Source: Sisyra terminalis
Lineage: Eukaryota; Arthropoda; Insecta; Neuroptera; Sisyridae
Direction: 5' to 3'
Assembly: GCA_958496175.1 (NCBI GenBank)
Contig: OY292279.1
Coordinates: forward strand, 3,596,001 to 3,660,000
DNA length: 64,000 nucleotides
The position numbers were made by a program, and so were the translations under genes. How positions within the stretch are numbered: the stretch's first letter is position 1; each line of letters begins with the position of its first letter. The notes beneath the pieces are model-generated. The model made no database searches and was not told where the DNA came from. It saw only the letters and a list, made by a program, of their open reading frames with translations. Of this stretch, positions 57,441 through 64,000 are shown piece after piece.

Positions 57441-60274
57441 AAGCGGAAACAGGTTGTTTCATTCATTAATAAACTAGCTTTACGAAATTGCTTCAAAAAT
57501 CACGTTTTTGAATTACACAATAAAGAAATTAATAAAATTTAAAGAAAGTTATTAGGTTTCAATTTTCATTAATTTTTCCATTCAAAATGGAAAACAATTC
57601 ATTTCAACAATTCCATTCACAATTAACAGTAAGAATTATAGTAACAAAATAGTAATAGTTTTCAAAGTATTATTATAGTTTTAATAGGATTCTTAAATAT
57701 AGAACAGGGTCCAATTCAGTCGGTCCAGCACTGGTCGCTTGATAATTTTTTTTAAATCTGATTTTTTTTTGCAGTCCCCCTAACACCATGAACCATGAAC
57801 ACCAAGATTAGTTGAAGACTATGGGTACCTACGTAATTACATTGTTAGCCTTCAGAAAGAAGTATATGTTTTAAATTAAAGATATGTACAATAGTAAGCC
57901 CAGAGTATATGTTGTTTTGTGTAAAATGCCCTTTTTGCCAAATATATGTCACATATTAAATGGCTAAAAACATAATATTCTCCCACTGAAGTGTGCATAA
58001 TTTTGCCATTTTGTTCTTCCTATATCTCTGTTCCTAGTCAAATCTCCAACTTCAAATTTTCGGTGCATAATACTATCATACAGTACTATAATGGGGTGAT
58101 ATTACAGATTTTTATCTGGTCCCTTACCAGAGATATTGAGCTCAGAAAATTGCAAATTTTGAGAATTTCTAAATTGTGTTATTTTTTTTTTAAAAAGAGG
58201 TTTAAAGTCACAAACTTCAAATTTTGTTTTTGAATACAACTAGTATCTGATTATTTGTAAGAAATTTTTTTCCACGTGTAGACTCTTTCCCTCCCTCCAC
58301 AATCTTTCCGTGAAAAAGAGAGTTTTAACAAACGAGAGTTAAGAATTTAGGCTGAAATTTCAGCTCTTATTATTACAATTAGGTGAAAACGTCTTATTAC
58401 AATCTTATAGCTTATATTTTTATGAACACACTACATTAGTTTCATGTTGATTGGACAAATAGGGCCTGAGATAATCAAGTTTCCGCAAACCCTTAAAAGT
58501 GTGAAAATGTCTGCGCCTAGTAAAACGAATATGGCCACTACTGGAAAAATAAAAACAGTAAAATTATAACATGTTGGAGTGATAGCACACATAAACTTAA
58601 ATTTTTGTAAAATGGTCGAGCAACCATTTAATTAATTTTTTTCGACCACTTTATTTGGACTGACCCACAGTTGTTAGTGAGAGACATTTCAACCAGGTCC
58701 CAAATCACTTAAATCAAAGAAATGACGAAAAAATTGTCAATTTTTACATAAAGATTTTCAAGCTTTACGTTTTATTTTTGTAATTGAAACTTTTGAGCTT
58801 TGCTTCACCAATCAAAAAAGCTTTGCACAGCCGGTTTTTCAACCTTGACCTCTTCTCTCTGTGCTTCTTTTTTCCTTTCTCTCTTTGTTTTGAATTTTCC
58901 GCGAAAAATCACTTTTCTATTTGTGTTTTTAATTCGAGCCCATCGAACCTTGATTTCCGTTCCATTCTTTGTCCAAAACAAACACGCTTTTGGCCGAAGG
59001 TTAGGTCAACAGGAAAAGAATAAAAATGAATTGTAAATAAAAAAAAGCTTTGAGAGTTTTGGCAAAGGACAAAAAAAAACCAACCAAGTGACACGTTTGG
59101 AATCCTCGAGGCAATCAATCGATTTTATTATTTTCTTGAACTTTGCCACTGTTTTTTTTTTGATTAGTTAACGAACTAAAAACTTTTTTCGTTAGTTTTT
59201 TTTTCCAACTAAATTGTTATAAAAATACGTTGAAATATGATCTATGAATATTGAATAAACTGATCATTTTGGTTGGTTGTTTTAATGAAAACAGGAACCG
59301 GAAAATCGTTGCAAAAAAACAACAACAACTAAATGCCATCGTTAATAATTAATCAATCCATCCCTCTTTGTATCAGATTCATTTTTAAATGGAACCCTCA
59401 ACGTAATAGCCCAGTTAATCATTTATTTATCAAACATTTTTCGAGTTGCATTAGCAATTAATTATGTTCGAAAATGAGTTAATTTCTGTCACACCCTTAG
59501 ATTGGATTTAAAGTTCAAAACGATAAATGATGAAGCCAATAAATTTTTATGGTTCCAACTAGAAAAAAAAACAGTGGAAATATTTTATGATTATTTTAAA
59601 AACTCGAAATTCATTTTTCTGCAACGGGTGCACACTAATCCCGAAACAAAAGTGTACGCCCGTATTTATGACCATCTTTACTTATATAATGGTTATTAAG
59701 TATCATCCTATGAAATTGCAGTGAATAGGTGGGGCGGGAATTGGGATTTACCGGAAAAATGGGAAACGGGGGGAAATGATTAAGAAAAAAAAACCGGTGG
59801 TAAAACGAGTGGTGGTTTTCGCTTTGAACTTTTGCGTTTCTTTTATTGTTTGGTGAGGTGGGGGGGGACATTTTAAATGGCTAAAATTCATTGCTATTTG
59901 TCTTTCCGGTTCATAACCGAGTGGTTTGTTACAAATCGAGATTCCCATCGTTGGTTTATGATCATTTATTTTGGTTTTTTGTACAGAAGTAATATGTAAC
60001 GCTCGTAAAATTCGATTTCGAAGTTTTCGTTTTCGTTTTGCGGTAGTCATTAGTGGCTGGATGTTTGGTCAAGCTTGAATTCAGAGCTTTTGCAATTGAA
60101 TTATTATCCAACTTTATTTTTCGATAATACTTTGTTGTCTAAAGATTAGACCTGTACAAAATAGGATACTTTACGATTAAATAAAATTGGAAAATATTTG
60201 AGACTTAATTCCAAAAAGATTGAATAAAAAAAAGCAATAAAAAAGCTGATCTATTTGTAAATCACTTATCAGAA
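57441..60274. other. no gene seen
   Basis: 58.2-58.7 kb contains phrases (GATTGGACAAATAGGGCCTG) reminiscent of miniature elements. 58.8-59.1 and 59.7-60.05 kb are more complex. Overlapping open frames on both strands lack motifs. Confidence 0.3.
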
Positions 60275-60850
60275 GTGTTTACTCCAAACAATAATGCAAC
60301 AAATCTGAAAATATTGTTCTTTATAAAAGCACCAGAGTCATCTTCTATGAAACTCTCATTTTTTACGCCCAAAGCCATCAAAAATGAAATACAAAAATCC
60401 AGCATCAAACAAAGCTCCTGGAATAGATCAAAGAAATGCCGAATTGCTAAAAAAAGCTCTCACATAAATGAACTTAAAAAAATTTTCCACTTATTTAATG
60501 CTAAAATCAGACCCAAAGATTAGCTCAATTTACTAGAAGACGTCGATGTAATAAGGATTCAAATTCCAGGAAAAAGATCCAAATCTCATAATATCTTATC
60601 ACTCTTAGGACCATTTCTGCATTCATTTTGAAGCTTTTCGAAAGATTTCTCCTACAAATAATTCTTCCAGCAATATCATGGAATGGTCAACATAAAAAAT
60701 TTAGCTATAGACCATAATAAATATTTCCCTTTGGCCTTCTTATACATTGGCTAAGCATTTGATAGAGAAGGGGATGATGGATTATTATATAAAATAAGAA
60801 AAATCGTATTTTTTGCACCATCTGCCTCTTGACAATAATTGAAATATGTC
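60275..60850 (+). pseudogene. Jockey-type reverse transcriptase, N-terminal fragment
   Basis: Pieces in shifting frames read EIQKSSIKQ, FHLFNAKIRP, IQIPGKRSKSHNI, EAFRKISP and AFDREGDDGLLYKI. This is the order of the fingers and first palm motifs of a Jockey-clade reverse transcriptase. The expected Asp before KAFD is lost. It covers the part missing from the copy at 24890, but the two need not be the same insertion. Confidence 0.65.
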
Positions 60851-61099
60851 ACCCTTACAACACTCGTGGGTTAGTTGTGTCCAATGACACAATTAACATT
60901 AAAAATTATAGTTAAATAACAGTAATAATATTCATTAAAATGTATTAAAAGATATATTTCCAAACGATAATTTCTTTTAATCAAATATAAAAAGATCTAT
61001 GACCAAAGTTAGGTGTTCTTTTGCTAACATTTAAAGAACTATGTAAAGTCTTAAAAGGAACAATAAAAAATAGGCCTTTGAAAAAGCATAATTTAAGAT
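60851..61099. other. AT-rich, nothing recognised
   Basis: I saw no feature here. Confidence 0.4.
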
Positions 61100-61910
61100 T
61101 GTTTGTTAGAAATATGTTTTTTTTTTCAACTATTGTTCTTGGTCTTAAAAAAAATGGCACCCACCAAGTTTCATTGGTAATTAACCGACGTTTTTAGGAA
61201 ATTTTAGGACCAATATTTACATTGGCATCCTTTGAACAGATTAACCATGAAAGAGATGCAATTTTAGGTTTTGAAGTTTTAAAAATCAACCAAAAATAAT
61301 CCAAAAGAAATGATAGTTTCGCTGGGACATTATGTTCAAAAATTGGATTTAATTTTTAACTTTATACAAGCTTTTTTTATAAAAAAGATTGGGGACTTCT
61401 GATCTAAATACACAACAGGTTGCTTTTCAAAACTCATTGATAAGTTGATGGTCTTTTAAATATGGTTATTTAATACAAATTTTAGCACCTAATTGCATTC
61501 AATTGATCTAATATGCACAAATGCATCAAAATTTAAAAAAGACCACAAAAAATTTGTTACGTTGGGATCCTTTGAACAGATAAACCATGAAATAGATGCA
61601 ATTTTGGGTTTTGTAATCTTAAAATCAGCCAAAAATAATTCAGAAGAAATGATAAGTTTGCTGGGACATTATGTTCAAAAATTTGATTTAAATTTTAACT
61701 GTATAGGAGCTTTTTAAATTTTAAAAGTTGGGGACTTCTGATCTAAATAAACAACAGGTTGTTTCCTAAGGTAATTGGTAAGTTGACAATTTTTTGGATA
61801 TGTTTATTTAATACGAATCTTAGCACCTAATTGTATTCAATTGATTTAAAATGCACAAATGCATTAAAATTTAAAAGGACAACAAAAAATTGGTGTTCCC
61901 TTCTGTTTTC
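61100..61910. repeat. tandem array, ~343-bp units
   Basis: ATCCTTTGAACAGAT starts near 61227 and 61568. TTGGGGACTTCTGATCTAAAT is near 61390 and 61729. TTAGCACCTAATTG occurs near 61483 and 61822. The 74-codon frame at 61493-61717 is part of one unit and is broken in the other, so it is not a gene. Confidence 0.85.
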
Positions 61911-64000
61911 TTTCTTAAGGCTATGTTTTTCCGGTTTTAAAAAGTTTTTTTTTTGAATAAAAGGAGAATATGAAAGAAAAATTTGTGTCCTATCTAATCA
62001 TTGATATCTCTTAAAGATTTTCCTGTCATTTTGACAAGAAATGGTAGTTTATATATAATTTTTTTTTCCCCACTTTAAATCATTTACTTGAAATTATTTC
62101 ATGATCGTTAATCACTTACAATTTATCACGTACTCTTGCTTGTTTAAAGCTTTTCACCCAAGTTAAATAAATAAAAGCTTTCATTAATGTGAAATTGATA
62201 ATTTTTTCAGTTCACAAACATTTACTTTTAAAAAAAAAAGAACCACATGATTAATGATTCATTATTGTATATATGTTTTTTTTTTTATCCAAGCCAAACG
62301 AAAATATTATTAAAGCACGTAAATTTAAACGAATGAATCGTTGATTTAATTAGAAGAAAATCGTCCGAGTTTATCATTAACATGCAAATAAACACGCTAG
62401 TTTTTTGCCATTAAAAACTTTGTGACACAAACGTGAAAGCTCCGCGCAACAAACACCAATTTACCATTGGTACAAAACGTGGCGTTTAAATGCAGTCGCG
62501 CTAATTTGTTTAAAGCTCCAAGAAACGACCAACAACAAAAAAGCTCAATGTACAATTGTTTAAGACCCGCCAGTCTCTAATAAAAACAACTGTTTTATCA
62601 AATATGAATAAGAATAGTTAATCAAGTGTTGGGGATTTAGTTGTGCTTTTTTTTCTCGAGAGCTTTTATTCAAGCTTTTATGCAAGCTTGTTATCTGCTT
62701 TTGAATGGAAAACTAGAAAACAAGAGAGATTATATGGCGACGGTCAAATCATACGAATTGGGGTGGCGGGTGTGTGGAAAAAGTCACGCTTTTCCTCCCC
62801 GATCGGCCATTTTATATTTGGCGTCCCGCTTGCCGGTGCTGCACGGGGAAGGCGCTCCGCATTAGCAAATATAAGCTCAGCTGCACAAGTACAACACTAA
62901 TGAACTTTTGTGACTCGCAATTAAAATGTTTTAAACTAGAAATTGTTAATTTTTTACTGTCGTCTAAGCCAATTTATTTTATCCGATTATATGACCTTTT
63001 TGTGACCCTTTTCGTCGCGTGAAAATGCGAGATTTTCTTCGCTGAGTTATTGCATCAATTTAATTAATATTTTCACGTGAAAAACTTATTTTATTACTAC
63101 CCGGGTGTTAACTGGAAATTTTTGCTGAACGATTGCATTTGGGTCACGTTTTTAACACCTAAAAATTCCTGGAAACTTTACGCCCAATTTGGATGAATTG
63201 GGATGGGATTAACTCGATCTAGTTTACTATAAGTCTGTAGGCTTGAAGTTTTTAAAAATTCCACCGTTTTTAAAACAATATTCCTCTGCAAATGCTTGCG
63301 TATAACCCAGAAAATATTTCAGTGATGAAATAAAAGTACATATTCGTAAGAAAGGAAAGTAGGGAATGAAAGAAGCTGTTTCTCTGGAAAACTGGGGAAA
63401 ACTGGGAAAACGGGAAACGAGTAAACATATTCTCTCGCCTGTCTGTCATAAAATAAATAAACGATGGAATTATTAGAACATAAACAAGAAACGTGGGTAC
63501 ATATATGAGTAAGTCAGTGTCGCCCATTTCCCTTACCCGCCCACTTTGCAACCCTTTCTTATCCATGATGTGTATAGGTTGGCGTATCGACTTACGGGAA
63601 AAATAAAATAAAACAAGCCGGTCTTTGGTCAAATAAACTAGCGAAAATAAATAAGAAAGACAGGGAAATAATGTCGTATAAACAATTATTTTTATCAGAA
63701 AAACTCAGTTTCCGAACGTGTTGTTGGTCCCTGAGGATGGGTCGTTAAAGCTGGGACAAATAATCCTGTTTTTTTTTTTTTGCAATGACTCGTGTGGCAT
63801 TTTACGGTTTATTCGATCTGAAAAAATCTGATGTTTGCATTAAAGAAAAGCCAAGAAACTTGATAATTTCATCCCTTAAATTTCAAATCGAAAAACTTAT
63901 TTCCCATATTCATTAATCAAAAAAATATCAAGAAACGAATAAACTTTGATTTTTTTTCGATTAAAATCATACGACTTTTTTTGCGTCGAAAAGAAGATTA
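61911..64000. other. unique, no supported gene
   Basis: 62.4-63.65 kb is a higher-complexity island, with its GC peak at 62750-62890 (CGTCCCGCTTGCCGG). Open frames on plus (62641-62900) and minus (63270-63632, 120 codons) overlap no splice or family motif. 63.7-64 kb is AT-rich. Confidence 0.3.

Noticed and set aside
61493..61717. 74-codon frame that looks protein-like
   Set aside because: It lies within a tandem unit, and the sister unit has stops in the same frame.
63270..63632. 120-codon open frame on the minus strand
   Set aside because: No family resemblance; the hydrophobic runs are explained by poly-A/T-rich sequence.

Overview
The window is AT-rich eukaryotic DNA, almost certainly from an insect. 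The evidence is: a 65-bp intron with GT/AG borders, a Jockey-type non-LTR retrotransposon, mariner-type fossils, a piggyBac element, hAT-type miniature elements, and an LTR carrying a TATA box. A beetle would fit, but nothing here proves the order. Apart from mobile-element genes, coding content is very small. No bacterial, CRISPR or rRNA feature is present.

Layout. 0-3.5 kb: unique DNA with one possible minus-strand exon, then a long foldback element. 3.5-12 kb: decayed repeats, including a mariner fossil, a hAT-like element, a TTAA-flanked foldback element and two local duplications. 12.1-16 kb: the only host-like coding sequence, two minus-strand paralogous small-protein genes (last exons 12934-13236 and 15462-15761). 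They are separated by a tandem repeat that has trapped two transposons with readable target duplications. 16.2-17.7 kb: a complete solo LTR inside older repeats. 20.8-23.2 kb: an inverted-repeat element and a ~350-bp tandem array. 24.4-28.4 kb: a hAT miniature element, then a dead Jockey reverse transcriptase split by an apparently intact piggyBac element (25641-28231) with a full 591-residue transposase. 29.6-30.9 and 41.6-43.2 kb: two arrays of one tandem family in opposite orientation. 33.1-36.2 and 46.5-49.4 kb: two long copies of another family in opposite orientation, each with a tRNA-like module. 37.5-39.9 kb: a five-unit ~580-bp array. 51-53 kb: a decayed ~335-bp array that keeps a 13-bp box nearly unchanged. 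56.2-57.4 kb: a foldback fragment and a Tc1/mariner fossil. 60.3-61.9 kb: a second Jockey fragment and a ~343-bp array.

Between these lie islands of more complex, higher-GC sequence (near 0.3, 12.5, 19.4, 23.5, 32.6, 36.8, 44.3, 50.0, 54.2, 55.2 and 62.8 kb) with few repeats. They look like the non-repetitive backbone of a large intron or intergenic region and may hold regulatory DNA.

Most notable: the piggyBac copy; the conserved box in the 51-53 kb array; a foldback superfamily built around a conserved AT palindrome; a dispersed repeat with a hammerhead-like core; and several apparently unrelated tandem arrays whose units mostly fall at 310-360 bp.
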